A stretch of DNA of 64,000 nt from Nothophaeocryptopus gaeumannii. Its lineage: Eukaryota; Ascomycota; Dothideomycetes; Mycosphaerellales; Mycosphaerellaceae. Below, one piece after another: positions 54,172 through 64,000 of this stretch (positions are counted from its first letter, which is position 1; each line of letters opens with the position of its first letter). Below the pieces are notes generated by a model, which was not told the DNA's origin, searched no databases, and worked only from the letters and a program-made list of their open reading frames with translations. The translations under genes were made by a program, and so were the position numbers. The DNA lies in contig JASISA010000037.1 of NCBI GenBank assembly GCA_031771865.1, positions 1 through 64,000 of the forward strand. The letters are read 5' to 3'.

Positions 54172-54574
54172 AACACAGGCGATGCACAATGGAGCTGGCG
54201 GAGCATGAGTTACGAGGGCATGATACCAACGACAGCGATTCGACTTGGTATGGCTCTGATTTTGGTACTGCATGGTTTGATGAGCATTAGCGTTGGCGTC
54301 ACGGATATGAGCGATCGGCCTCGCGGCCTGCTGCGGAACTTACATGTACTTTACTGTATCATAGACAATGCACTCAGAAGGAGGTGCAGGAACGAGCATG
54401 TCGAATACAACGACAGCTTCATACATCACCTCCAACAGTCTCACTCGTTGACGCTGATCATTTGGCTTCCGTTGTTGTCTTGACTCATCATGCTCTCGTA
54501 CATTCATTCTCGTATGTGACATCGCGGTCTATTCTATCTTTCCTATCAGTCTTGTCCTCCTTACCACCCCCATC
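54172..54574. other. intergenic between converging genes
   Basis: No gene or repeat seen. Confidence 0.5.
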
Positions 54575-55125
54575 TTATTGGCCTTGCGTAGAACTCTTCC
54601 GCAACGCAGCTATACTCCATCTCCTCCCACCACCATTCCCTCCACCAGCTGTCTCCTTCCCCTCGTCATGTCTCAAACTCTGCTTCCGTTCCTTCCTCTC
54701 CTTCATCTTCTTAGATATCCCAAACTCCACCCTCGGCCTAGAAGCGTACGTCTCCATTGTCGTCGTCCCGTAGAATCCTATGAGGGTGGTATCGTTTTCG
54801 GGAGAGGGTTCGATGTATTTTTTGGAGTCGGCCCATTGGTTGAGGGCGGCGAGGTAGGCTGCTTCGGAGGGGAAACCGCGGTAGGGTTGTTGAGTTGTTG
54901 AGTATATGGTGGTGGTGGTGGAGGGGGCGAGGGAGGGGGTGCGTGCGCGGGGGTTGTGGTGCCGGAGGCGGGGTGGAGGGTTGATGTGTTGTCGCTGCAG
55001 ATTGAAGGGGCGTTGGAGAGGAGGTAGTGGCGGCGGTCTGTTTCTGTTGATGGAGGGGGGGTTGTCATTGTCATCATTGTTGCTGGGGAGGATTTTGTGG
55101 TTGTGAGTGTTGATGTTGTCGCCAT
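54575..55125 (-). CDS. fungal protein with a GFPSEAAYLAALNQWA motif, apparent frameshift
   Basis: The ATG at 55125 opens a Thr/Pro-rich N-terminus (MATTSTLTTTKSSPATMMTM and APPPSPPPPPPPYTQ). The conserved part lies one frame over: YRGFPSEAAYLAALNQWADS, DTTLIGFYGTTTMETYASRP and VEFGISKKMKERKERK, ending STQGQ at 54575. The two frames meet near 54890-54905 inside a CAACAACTCAACAAC repeat, with no GT donor anywhere in the upstream part. A short slippage or base error is the simplest reading. The second frame is open back through the Pro-rich region too, so the true start could differ. It resembles a conserved fungal hypothetical family. Confidence 0.6.
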
Positions 55126-55775
55126 GGTTGAAATTTGAGTACTCTTTCTGAGGCGCAGAACATAGTCTTGTCCCTAACGAGGGAAGTAATTAAGAGCTGA
55201 TATATTGACCTACTTTCGCCTCTAACTCCGGCTATGCCACATATGCGCCAAGGTGGATTGCCATATGCAAGATGCTTCCTTCGAGGCGATGCAATCGCCG
55301 CCAAGCGAGCGGGCTCTGCTCGCAAAATCTGGGCGCTGGCCGACTTGGCTGCCAATGAGAGCATTTCAAGAGGCTTTGGAATCACACGTGGGCGCTGATC
55401 TTGTAGTTGGTGATGGAGTTGATGAGTCCGTAGCAATGGTGACGACGATGTAGTCAGATGAAGTTGGAGCCAAGAGCATTCACTCTGTGGTCACAGTGCA
55501 AGGATCAGTATGTGGTACGCGCTTTTGCTTGGTACTGACTGGAGCCTTGAATACCTGAGCTCCACGAGACTTCACCTTGGCTACGTTCTAAAACGAGACA
55601 AGTTCGTGTATATTGTCAAGCTGATTCTCTTCTCTATTCGGGGGTATCCTATCTATGCAAGACCATCGTATGTGCTGTATTCCATCCCTTGTCCCTCGCT
55701 ATGCAATCCTCCATTCCTATGCAGCAAACAAACCATCTCTACTCTCCTGCTGCTTCTGTGTCAAGTTCTGCTGTC
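55126..55775. other. intergenic, no gene seen
   Basis: Upstream of the proline-rich gene and 3' of the ABC transporter gene. Confidence 0.5.
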
Positions 55776-58700
55776 TCAAGCATTATGATAAACTGTCGCT
55801 ATTCCCCTCTTAACCTTTTCCCATCCACCAACCTTCCTCCCGGCATGCGCCCTTGCATAATTCTCTTCCATCACGTTGTGCTTGGTCACAATGCTAAGGA
55901 AGACCTGATCCAACGTCGCCTGACTGACAGAATAGTACTCAAAGCCGAGGTTCTCCTTATTCGCTTCGAGATGTGCGAAGAGCGCAGAGATACCGTTATT
56001 GTAGTTGTTCGTCGGCCCAGAACGGATCTTCGTAATGGCACCATTCTTCTTGTCAAGATCGTCCGTGTCGTCGTCTTTCAGATCCTGATCTGACGCAGAA
56101 GAGCCCCCATCGTCGTTGTCGCGCCACGCCGTCCGATCGTTAGGAACACTAAACCTCATCTGTCCATGAAATACCCTCTCCTCCGTCGTAGCATCCGTGA
56201 ACGTCGCTCTTATGAAGCTCTTAATCTCATTCATATCCGCATCACTACTATACGGCGCATCCTTATGCACAACATGCACATGATACGCATCACCATGTTT
56301 CTTCCTCAACTCATCACTCGTCCCGAGAGCGAGCATGCGTTTCGCCATGATGCCCGCGCGGTCGGCGAGGGCATCGGCTTCTTCCATGGAATGGGTAGTG
56401 AGGACTAAGGAGCGACCTCCTGAGACGGCGCCGAGGGTGCGCCACATGACTCGTTTGGAGGCGGCGTCCATTCCTGAAGAGGGTTCGTCGAGGAGGAGAA
56501 CGGATGGGTTGCCCATCAGTGCAATTCCTAAACTCAGCTTGCGCTTGTTACCGCCGGAGAGTTGGGCTGCCATTCGGTTCTTGAATTGTGCCATGCCGAC
56601 TGCATGGAGGACTTGGTCGACGTTGTGTTCGACGTCTTTGACGCCACGAGCCCGGGCGTAGAAGCGAAGGTGTTCGATGGCGGTCATTTGGTCGATGGCG
56701 TCGAATTGTGGACAGACGCCGAGGTTTGCTCGAGCTGCTGCTCTGTGGTCGATGATGGAGATGTCTTCCACCAGAATATCACTGTTCTTGTCACTCGGCC
56801 GTGTATCTCCTCTGATCAAGCCGATCGTAGTCGACTTGCCTGCACCATTAGGACCCAGCAGTGCGAAAGTCTCGCCATGAGGCACACCGAAAGATACGTT
56901 CTGCACAGCCAGATTCGATCCAAAAGCTTTCGAAGCATGCTTAACACGAAGCTCGTCCTTCGCGCCATCGACACGAACAGCCTCAGCATACACTTCAGGA
57001 TCCACATCGTCAACGTCCTCAACATCCGGAGCTCGATGCTTCGTCCTCGCCAAGAAAGCTGGCTTATACCCGCTGTCGTACCAGACCAGCCAGAGCAGCA
57101 GCACCAGCGACTGCAAGATCAAATACAGAATCGGACCTCCGTAAACCGTAATGTCGCCCGGATAAGAAGCGACCTCTCGTCCCTTACACAGCAACGAGAA
57201 CTCATTGAAAGTCAACAACAACGACCTCAACAAATTCCCCGCCGGGAAGAACAGCGCAACCGTAAAATGCATCACAGTAAGATTACTGTCGATATTCGCA
57301 GCTGGCGAGTACGTGATGATACACATAAACGCCACAAAGTACAGCAGGAAGAAACTGCACTGCCCACCAGCCGCGAAAGCGAATGTCGCGAGCTGGCTTG
57401 TCGTGTACAGGGAGACGACGTAAGCTGCGAGAGTCGCGGAGAGACCGTAAAGCGCGAAGACGACGAAGAGATAACCTGGTCCGTAGAGGATGCCAGGAGC
57501 GGCGCCGACGAAGATGATGACTGTCAGGGCGCTGACGAGCAGGACGATGATGAAGTCGAAGCAAGTATATGCGAGCCAGAGAGGACCCGCTCGGACTCCG
57601 TTGCTGTATTGTAGGGCTCGAACGTTTCTTAGGCGCTCCACGTTGACGTAGAGACTGAAGAAACCCGGGAAGACTGACATGGCCAGGCCGAAGTAGAGGA
57701 TAAACTGGAGTGTTTTTCCGGCATTTGGGGCCCAGGGTTCATCGAATGTCTGGTAGGATGTACTGATTGGGATACCGAGAAGGCTATTATCCATCAAGTT
57801 CTGTGCGGCGATAGCATACTGTAGGCCATAGTCTCCTTGCCAAGCAAAGGTCGGCGTTTGGCCATCGAAGAAACCACCGGGCGTTACTGAAGAGTAGTTC
57901 GTCGAGACGTAGTTGTTAAACGCCTCCAGGCTGTTGACCGCCTTGATCGAGTTGTTCAGGGTAAGAGCAGGATAGAGTCGCTGCAGCTCTTGTACAACGC
58001 CTTGGCTCGGAGGTCCGTACGGAATATCTGCGATGAGGCCGATTCCTGGGAAGTTCAGAGACAGCACATCTGCTTCTCGAACTTGCGCTTGAGGGTCACA
58101 AGTTGGAGCCGAGAAGTTCTGCAAGAACAGCGTTACCAGTCCAGCAGTGATGATTGGGATCAATAGAGCCGCAATATAAGGCCACTTGTTCCGGGCAAGT
58201 ACTGTAGCGCGCTTCCGGAACAGAACCCAGGCCTGCGCGAGGAACGATAGTTGCCTGCCTGGTAGTAGCTGAAGACCTTTGTCGACAGACGCAGCTCCGC
58301 CACTCGAGGGCGAAGGACTTGGCTCCCTGTCCTTCTCCAGCTCCTCTTTGACCTCTTCGGCAAGCTTCAAAAAGACGTCTTCGATAGTCGGCCCATGGAC
58401 CTGATAATCTCTGATACCAGCACGCTCCAGCTCCGCTATGAACTGCGCCGAAGCAGCCGAATCAGCCAGATGGTAGACAGTCTGATCATGGAACACCTGC
58501 TTCTGGACAACCTGCAACTTCTCCGGCAAAGGCTTCGCATTCTCATGATAGATTCTCACACGGTATCCACCACCCAAATGGTGCTTCAGCTCCACAGCAG
58601 AGCCATGCGCGACAAGATTGCCCTTCGAAAGAATCGCAATATCGTCCGAGAGCAGATCTGCTTCGTCCAAGAAATGGGTTGTGAGCAACATAGACCTCTT

Positions 58701-60629
58701 CCCTCGCTCCGCAAGGATGATATCCCAGATCTTGCGTCGACTCAATGGATCCAACCCAGAACTGACCTCATCCAGCATACATACGCTCGAGCCACCAATC
58801 AACATCATGGCAAGCTGACACTTCCTCTTCTGCCCGCCAGAAAGGCTTTCAGATCGAGCGTTGATCTTCTGATCCAGATCACAAGCTGAGATGAGCTCTT
58901 TCATCTCGGCTTTCGAGTCAACTTTACCGGTAGCTTTGAGCCTGTTGAAGATCCGGACATGTTCGAGAACCGTAAGCTCATTCCAAAGGACGTTCTTTTG
59001 AGGACAGAGACCGATACCACCAGCAGCATCCATCTCAATGGCACCGCTTGTGGGCTTCTGAAGACCGGCTAATGTGTCCAGAGTTGTACTCTTTCCAGAT
59101 CCGTTGGCTCCAAGCAGGACGAGAATCTGGCCACAAAGCACAGAGAGACTGAGGTCATTGACGGCATGCACAGTCTCGCGAGGAGTCTTGCTGAAGCGTG
59201 CAGAGATATTTCTCGACCACCAGCCAGGCGGGTAATGTTTCGAAAGCGAAGTGATCTTGACAGTTTCCGGCTCCTGATTCTCCGCGTACCGGAGCTTTCG
59301 TGACCTGGTCGCAGTACCGTACAGTACTCTCTCAATGAAGGCACCAATAACAGGATAGACGATGATTTGAATCGCGCAGAAGATATAGAGAGCATATCCA
59401 GTCACCTGCCATGGAGATCCGGGCGGTGGCTGCGAAAGATCGGCGGGAAGGTTCTCGCGCTGCCAGTATGCCATATAGATAATCCAGAGTGTGAAGTTGA
59501 TAGGCGGGAAAATCAAGCTGACAACATACGCAGCTCCAGTTGAAGGGTCCGGTGCGACCTGGATAATGATAGCCATGACGATCGAAGTGATGACGACCGT
59601 GATACCAGAAAGTTGAGCTCGTCGGAACAGCGCAGCGAAAGCAATCGACCAGGAAGACAGAGCCAGCCCAGACAAGATGAAGTATCCCACGGATAGACCA
59701 ACATTGGACTCGGTGTAATTTAGGACGGCCACAATAACCCCCATAATCACCCACGAAGGGAAGTACAGGAGGTCGAAGGAAAGATGGAGAGACAACAGCC
59801 TCGCGGCCTGCGGCATCCATCTCTGCTTATTAGGCATCATAGCCTCAATAAGCTGGCTCATACCCATCTCCCTCTCCATGGCCATCTGTCCCGTAAGTTG
59901 ATAGCATATCCCGACAATACCAATAAAATACGCCAGACCCAAGATGTCAATCAACGTACCCATATACAGTCGAATGATATTCTTATCCCTCTCTTCTTGC
60001 GTCTTAGTCGTATATGGATACTGCTGTACACTATCCGGCAACATAGCAATCCCAGTCAAACTTGCAATCGCTGAATCGATCGCATGCTGTAGAGGCAAGA
60101 CATATATCTCGGCATCGTTGGACTCCGAATTGACGTAGATGTTTTCTCCAAACGCTCCGTCGGCACGGATTGTGTAGTTCCAGATACGTCCAGTTCCTTC
60201 GTTCGGGGAGGAGAGGAAAGACACAGCACCGAAACAGGGCGAGACTCCACGAATCGAACTCGGACAGAGCGTAAGTAATTCCTGATCATTCGCAACAACC
60301 TGGAATGTCTTCCCGCCAGCCTGGACTGGCTCTCTTATCATATCGATGACTCTCGAGATATCTCCTCCAGTGAATCCATTATCCACAGCAACCATCAAGT
60401 TCCTACCGCCAGCAGAAGCAGCCACGGCATCGGTCAAGCTCCGAATCTGTGTAGGGCTTCCAATCCCAAACTCGCTAGGCGGGACGAAGAAGTTCTTCGA
60501 GTAGGCGATGATGAACATGAAGATGATTGGAGCCAGGAATGCGCGGATGAGGGTACCAAGCCAATGCCGGCAGAAGACGATGATGAGCGTCTTCTCGCAT
60601 AGTGTCAGAACTTGGCGGATGAATGCCAT
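55776..60629 (-). CDS. ABCA-type full-size ABC transporter
   Basis: Start at the ATG at 60629 (MAFIRQVLTLCEKTLIIVF); the frame upstream has no ATG start. A single 4.85-kb exon, 1617 aa, with (TM-NBD)x2 order. Each half starts with one helix and a large outer loop, then a cluster of helices. NBD1: Walker A GANGSGKST (about 510), signature SLSGGQKRK (about 595), Walker B VCMLDEVSSGLDP (about 620). NBD2: GPNGAGKST (about 1260), QLSGGNKRK (about 1356), VLLLDEPSSGMD (about 1380). The forward-type TM domains and signatures fit the ABCA lipid-transporter subfamily, present in some filamentous fungi and absent from S. cerevisiae. Probably a membrane lipid or sterol exporter or flippase; substrate unknown. 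Confidence 0.93.
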   Translation of the reverse strand: MAFIRQVLTLCEKTLIIVFCRHWLGTLIRAFLAPIIFMFIIAYSKNFFVPPSEFGIGSPTQIRSLTDAVAASAGGRNLMVAVDNGFTGGDISRVIDMIREPVQAGGKTFQVVANDQELLTLCPSSIRGVSPCFGAVSFLSSPNEGTGRIWNYTIRADGAFGENIYVNSESNDAEIYVLPLQHAIDSAIASLTGIAMLPDSVQQYPYTTKTQEERDKNIIRLYMGTLIDILGLAYFIGIVGICYQLTGQMAMEREMGMSQLIEAMMPNKQRWMPQAARLLSLHLSFDLLYFPSWVIMGVIVAVLNYTESNVGLSVGYFILSGLALSSWSIAFAALFRRAQLSGITVVITSIVMAIIIQVAPDPSTGAAYVVSLIFPPINFTLWIIYMAYWQRENLPADLSQPPPGSPWQVTGYALYIFCAIQIIVYPVIGAFIERVLYGTATRSRKLRYAENQEPETVKITSLSKHYPPGWWSRNISARFSKTPRETVHAVNDLSLSVLCGQILVLLGANGSGKSTTLDTLAGLQKPTSGAIEMDAAGGIGLCPQKNVLWNELTVLEHVRIFNRLKATGKVDSKAEMKELISACDLDQKINARSESLSGGQKRKCQLAMMLIGGSSVCMLDEVSSGLDPLSRRKIWDIILAERGKRSMLLTTHFLDEADLLSDDIAILSKGNLVAHGSAVELKHHLGGGYRVRIYHENAKPLPEKLQVVQKQVFHDQTVYHLADSAASAQFIAELERAGIRDYQVHGPTIEDVFLKLAEEVKEELEKDREPSPSPSSGGAASVDKGLQLLPGRQLSFLAQAWVLFRKRATVLARNKWPYIAALLIPIITAGLVTLFLQNFSAPTCDPQAQVREADVLSLNFPGIGLIADIPYGPPSQGVVQELQRLYPALTLNNSIKAVNSLEAFNNYVSTNYSSVTPGGFFDGQTPTFAWQGDYGLQYAIAAQNLMDNSLLGIPISTSYQTFDEPWAPNAGKTLQFILYFGLAMSVFPGFFSLYVNVERLRNVRALQYSNGVRAGPLWLAYTCFDFIIVLLVSALTVIIFVGAAPGILYGPGYLFVVFALYGLSATLAAYVVSLYTTSQLATFAFAAGGQCSFFLLYFVAFMCIITYSPAANIDSNLTVMHFTVALFFPAGNLLRSLLLTFNEFSLLCKGREVASYPGDITVYGGPILYLILQSLVLLLWLVWYDSGYKPAFLARTKHRAPDVEDVDDVDPEVYAEAVRVDGAKDELRVKHASKAFGSNLAVQNVSFGVPHGETFALLGPNGAGKSTTIGLIRGDTRPSDKNSDILVEDISIIDHRAAARANLGVCPQFDAIDQMTAIEHLRFYARARGVKDVEHNVDQVLHAVGMAQFKNRMAAQLSGGNKRKLSLGIALMGNPSVLLLDEPSSGMDAASKRVMWRTLGAVSGGRSLVLTTHSMEEADALADRAGIMAKRMLALGTSDELRKKHGDAYHVHVVHKDAPYSSDADMNEIKSFIRATFTDATTEERVFHGQMRFSVPNDRTAWRDNDDGGSSASDQDLKDDDTDDLDKKNGAITKIRSGPTNNYNNGISALFAHLEANKENLGFEYYSVSQATLDQVFLSIVTKHNVMEENYARAHAGRKVGGWEKVKRGIATVYHNA

Positions 60630-61688
60630 GACTGCGATAGATGGCCTAGACAATGGCCAGGTAGGTGGATTGTGAAGGTGGCGAACGGTAGATAGGCACA
60701 ATGGCCTTCAAAGGGTGTTGAGAAGCTCCGAATGCTGTTTTGGAGGTCCCTCGTACGCCAGAAAGGTGAGAAGTGAGTTGTAAGCAGCCTCGCGGGCTTC
60801 CAGCAAATGTTATTCAACTCCAAATCCAAGTCGTCGTGTCGCGTCCATGAAGATCCAGTGGCAAATCCGCAGCAAAAGGCAACACGCCTGTCTCGTTCTC
60901 CCTCCTCAGATGTCAACCCTCGCGCGTAAGCTCAAATCTATCCCAAAAGCGTAATCGCGCGATACTTTCTTTGTGGCAAAAGCTCAAGTGCCCCAAAGTG
61001 CGAAAAGAATCGCAAGCGTCATCAAAACATCTGCCAAATTCCTGCCAAGATCCTGCTCCAAGTCGCGTAAAGAATGTCCTGCTTGGCCACCTACAAAGTG
61101 GATGGAGATGGACCAATGTCCATGACGATCAAAGACGGCGACGGGTGGCGTCTCCACCACACGCGGGAGGATTGTCTCGGCAGCACGCGTTGCCGGCATA
61201 GCATACGAGCAAGCCATCGGTGTTTGCAGTGCAGCTAAGTCCGTTGGGAAGACGTCGAAAAGAAATGCGAACGTATTGAATCGCTGAACAATGCGACTTC
61301 ACTAAATTTGGTTCATATTCTTGGTATTGAATGTTTGTGGTCGATATACAGTCCACATTGCCAGGCGTACCCATGAAGGTTCTCGGCTTGTGCCGACTTC
61401 AGGTCTGGAGAACCCACGTCTTGGCTGCTCGTATTCTATCCGAGTTGCATCGCCAGTGTGCATTTTCCCTTTGCCTGTCCTCGAGTTCACAGGAGCCATT
61501 TCCATCCTGTTGCATATCCTCAGACCACTCTGTCTGATGTTGCAGATTCTGTGTGCTGCGATTTGAAAGAGCTTCGCATTCGCATGCAACACGCAATCGT
61601 AGCTGCAGATGCAGGGATGTGCGGATGTGTCCCGATCTCGCGTGCTGACATGCTCATGGTAGTCGGCTCTCCTCTATTGAGCAGATTC
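60630..61688. other. intergenic, about 1.06 kb upstream of the ABC transporter gene
   Basis: Frames up to 123 codons overlap on both strands without motifs; none called. Confidence 0.5.
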
Positions 61689-63477
61689 TCAGCCACTGAT
61701 AGGAAGCGCCTGCGACACCATAGCCTCTCCCTTCGACTCCGGGGCATTGCCCTCAAACAGCTTCTCATCTATCCCATCGGCCGTAACATTTTCATCCACT
61801 TCCTTCGCCTTCCCACCCTGTGTTTCTAGAGTCAGGAACGGACACATACACACACTCAGTGCCGTTGCCGCAAAGCTCGCCCAGAAAGTGGCCGAGTACG
61901 GCTGAGTAGCGTCATCCCAGTAGTTGGCAAGACTCGGATTCTCCTGCAGCGCATTGAAGACCGCTGTAGCAACTCCAAGTCCGATCGTCATGCACAGCTT
62001 TGTTACAGTCTGGAAGATGCCACCCGCGGTGCTCTGCTGAGAAGGAGGCATCGATGACATGACGTACATGTTGGCCACGTTGAACTCCAGATCTGCTCCA
62101 ACGACCATTAGGAGAAAGCCCGGGAAGCAGAAAGCCCAGTAGCTGTCGCTGTTGCGATTCAGCGCGAAGAGCAGACATGCAACAGAGTACGATGCGGCGC
62201 CCACAGTCATGAGCATCTTGTTCGAAATCTTATGGAGGGCCCATCCAGCGAAGATATTGACGATGATGCCATTGATCGCCATGGGCAGCAGATGCACTGC
62301 AACCATCAGAGGACCCATGTGCCAGACTTGTTGGAAGTAAAGCGAGATGAAAAACGCTGATGGAGTGAAAGCGATGTAGCCCAGGCTGAGAATACTGATA
62401 ACAAGTGTGAAGTTGCGATCCTTCCAGATCCCCATCCGCATCAGCGGCCAGTCGAAGTACAGCTCCCAAACCACGAAGGCGATAATGAGAGCAAGTCCGA
62501 CAATCAGCAGCGCCAGAACGTAATCCGTCTTCCAGCCCTGAGCGGCGGTGTCGCCCATTGATAGAGCTGCAGAGAGCATGCCGATGCCGCCAACCGTCAG
62601 CACGGTTCCCAGCAAGTCAAATTTCTTCAATGTCTCCAGGCTGAAAGGCTCCTTGGTCGTGAAAGTGTCTTTGGGCACGCAGAAGAACGCAATGACAGTG
62701 AAGACAATGAAGATGATTGCCAGAAGCCAGAACGAGGCTCTCCAGCCGAACAGACTTGCCGCGACACCACCAAAGATGGTGCCAAACACGAAGCCGAGTG
62801 GGTTGCCTGCTGAGAAGCATGCAAAGGCGGCATTCTTCCTCTTACTAGGATGCTCGTAGATCACGCCGAGGAGGCCGACTGCGGGAGGTACTGCCGACGC
62901 GCTGAAGAGACCAAGCACGCCGTTGAGGACATCAATGGTGATGGCGTTTTGAGAGAATCCAGCTGCGAGACACACCACGGAAAACAGGAAGAGTGAGCCA
63001 ACAAACATTGACTTGCGGCCTAAAACCTGTTAGTTTCCCCGTGCCACCTATGTGTCTGAAAGCCTTTCTCACCAAAGAGATCTGCAATTTTCCCGAAAAA
63101 CAGCAGGAAGGCGCCACTGCTCAGCGAGCTTGCCGATGATATCCATGTTATCTCCGCAGTTGACATGTGCAAGCTGCGGCCGATGTCAGTGTCCATGTGC
63201 AGTGTCCCGATTGATGTCCAACGTACTCGCTACCGATGAATGATGATGTGACAGTCACTGATCCAGCCAAGAAGCTCGTCATCGCGATAGCCATGGTAGC
63301 CGTGAGTACGAACAAGACCTCTTGTAATGTTGACTTGAAGCATGCTGGCCGTATGTTGTTCGTTTGTACCGGCTCGACAGGATCCATTGAGCTTCCGTTG
63401 TCATCGTCGCCGACTGCACTGGGGGACGTCGTTCGAGTTGTACGGGCGCTTTTCTCCTTTTCCTTGTCACCGGACAT
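61689..63477 (-). CDS. MFS drug:H+ antiporter, DHA2 (14-helix) type
   Basis: Start at the ATG at 63477 (MSGDKEKEKSARTTRTTSPS). Three exons (63477-63227, 63173-63073, 63019-61689) with introns of 53 bp each; 560 aa. The first helix is VLFVLTATMAIAMTSFLAGS. The MFS signature follows: LHMSTAEITWISSASSLSSG, then FFGKIADLFGRKSMF, with the G-x-x-A-D-x-x-G-R-K loop intact. Further helices include LGVIYEHPSKRKNAAFACFS and FVFGTIFGGVAASLFGWRAS. The count of hydrophobic segments and LSMGDTAAQGWKTDYVL fit the ATR1-like DHA2 group (multidrug, boron or toxin export). No biosynthetic cluster lies beside it. Confidence 0.9.
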
Positions 63478-63803
63478 GACTGATGTTGTGATCGCAGGCA
63501 CAAGGACGGATAGGATTGAGAAAGAGCAATGGCGACACCATGAACAACTAAAGAGGCAACCCTGGCGTAGGTGCCAGTAGGTGGGCTGGATTAGCGACGA
63601 AGCGGAATTCTACCGGCTGAAGTGGAGGAGTTGCAAATCATATTCGTACGGCATTAAATCCGGCATTCGACCCGCCACATCTACCCCGGCTGGTGGATGG
63701 ATATCCCGCACTTCAACAGACATCAAATGTCGGATCATGCTGAGACAAATGGCGGACTCGTTCGTTTTCCGAGGTGCCAAAGCTGAGGAAATGTAGCTGC
63801 CCA
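63478..63803. other. intergenic between two minus-strand genes
   Basis: 5' region of the MFS gene. No clear promoter motif. Confidence 0.5.
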
Positions 63804-64000
63804 TCAGAGCTTCACTATGTCCCATCCTGTCAAATCAAGTGTTGACAGCACACCTCTCAGAGGACCTTGGATTTCTCTGCCTCCAGCCCATTGCTTTGGT
63901 CCCGCCCAGTGAGCGATGAAGCCTTCAGGTCCAGACACAACCAAGACGTTCCGCCCAGATGCGTTGTCGTTGCCAGAACGTGCCAAAATCTGGAGCATGC
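63804..64000 (-). CDS. C-terminal end of a ferric-reductase / FAD-NAD-binding oxidoreductase-like protein (partial)
   Basis: The minus frame enters from the window edge and stops at 63804. NVLVVSGPEGFIAHWAG is the last NAD(P)-binding strand of ferredoxin-reductase-type domains (C/S-G-P-x-x-F), followed by GPKQWAGGREIQGPL and the end LDLTGWDIVKL. This resembles fungal cytochrome-b5-reductase/ferric-reductase-like proteins. Only about 64 residues are visible, so the full architecture is unknown. Confidence 0.65.
   Translation of the reverse strand, partial: MLQILARSGNDNASGRNVLVVSGPEGFIAHWAGPKQWAGGREIQGPLRGVLSTLDLTGWDIVKL

Noticed and set aside
54906..55106. Gly/Val-rich plus-strand frame
   Set aside because: Antisense shadow of the Pro/Thr-rich N-terminus of the gene at 54575-55125.
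60985..61600. Open frames upstream of the ABC transporter gene as a small regulator gene
   Set aside because: All are overlapping shadows under 100 codons without DNA-binding motifs.
1..64000. tRNA, rRNA or other structured RNA genes
   Set aside because: I saw no convincing cloverleaf with B-box GGTTCGAATCC and no rRNA sequence; a tRNAscan or Infernal run would be decisive.

Overview
The window is nuclear DNA of a filamentous ascomycete, most likely a Dothideomycete. Introns are short (about 50-110 bp) with GT...AG borders. There are HET-domain genes, a secreted heme-thiolate peroxygenase, a hybrid histidine kinase, fungal MAK16/ORC5/TAD3/AIM32 orthologues, and long blocks almost lacking CA and TG dinucleotides, which is the mark of repeat-induced point mutation (RIP). 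The genus cannot be fixed from sequence alone.

Layout. 1-200: the end of an LTR lying in what looks like intron 1 of MAK16. 200-3140: no convincing gene. 3.2-10.1 kb: peroxygenase, HET protein, MYND-finger protein, secreted cysteine-rich protein. 11.6-13.8 kb: a RIP-mutated LINE abutting a truncated M4 (protealysin-like) metalloprotease; a divergent metzincin follows. 16.7-23.3 kb: a graveyard of broken genes (FAD oxidoreductase start, HET-family gene, coiled-coil gene). 23.8-26.7 kb: a tyrosine-recombinase-type (DIRS/Ngaro-like) retrotransposon with Gag and RT/RNase H but no recombinase. 27.1-29.7 kb: a small zinc-binding protein and a secreted beta-propeller protein. 30.8-39.9 kb: one hybrid histidine kinase gene on the minus strand, split by a 6.4-kb Ty1/copia element in an intron and by a 350-bp hAT-like MITE near its 5' end. 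The copia element is itself RIP-mutated and carries three later solo LTRs. 39.9-40.9 kb: recombinase and terminal part of a second DIRS/Ngaro-like copy in inverse orientation.

From 41 kb rightward the DNA is mainly genic. It holds a CMD-family gene with an internal stop, an HSL-type hydrolase, an amidase, a putative N-myristoylated protein, a decayed gene, AIM32, ORC5 and TAD3 (the last two divergent), a proline-rich protein, an ABCA-type full transporter, a DHA2-type MFS transporter and the C-terminal end of a ferric-reductase-like protein.

The main story is layered transposon insertion, which can be dated relatively from perfect target-site duplications (TSDs): kinase gene, copia insertion into an intron, RIP of copia, then three LTR elements inserted into the RIPped DNA and reduced to solo LTRs without RIP. 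Several genes outside the repeats carry single frameshifts or TGG-to-TAG-type stops. These are either true decay or consensus errors, and the sequence alone cannot separate the two. I found no convincing wholly new system. The strongest leads are the two independent LTR insertions inside introns and the paired, complementary-deletion copies of the tyrosine-recombinase retroelement.
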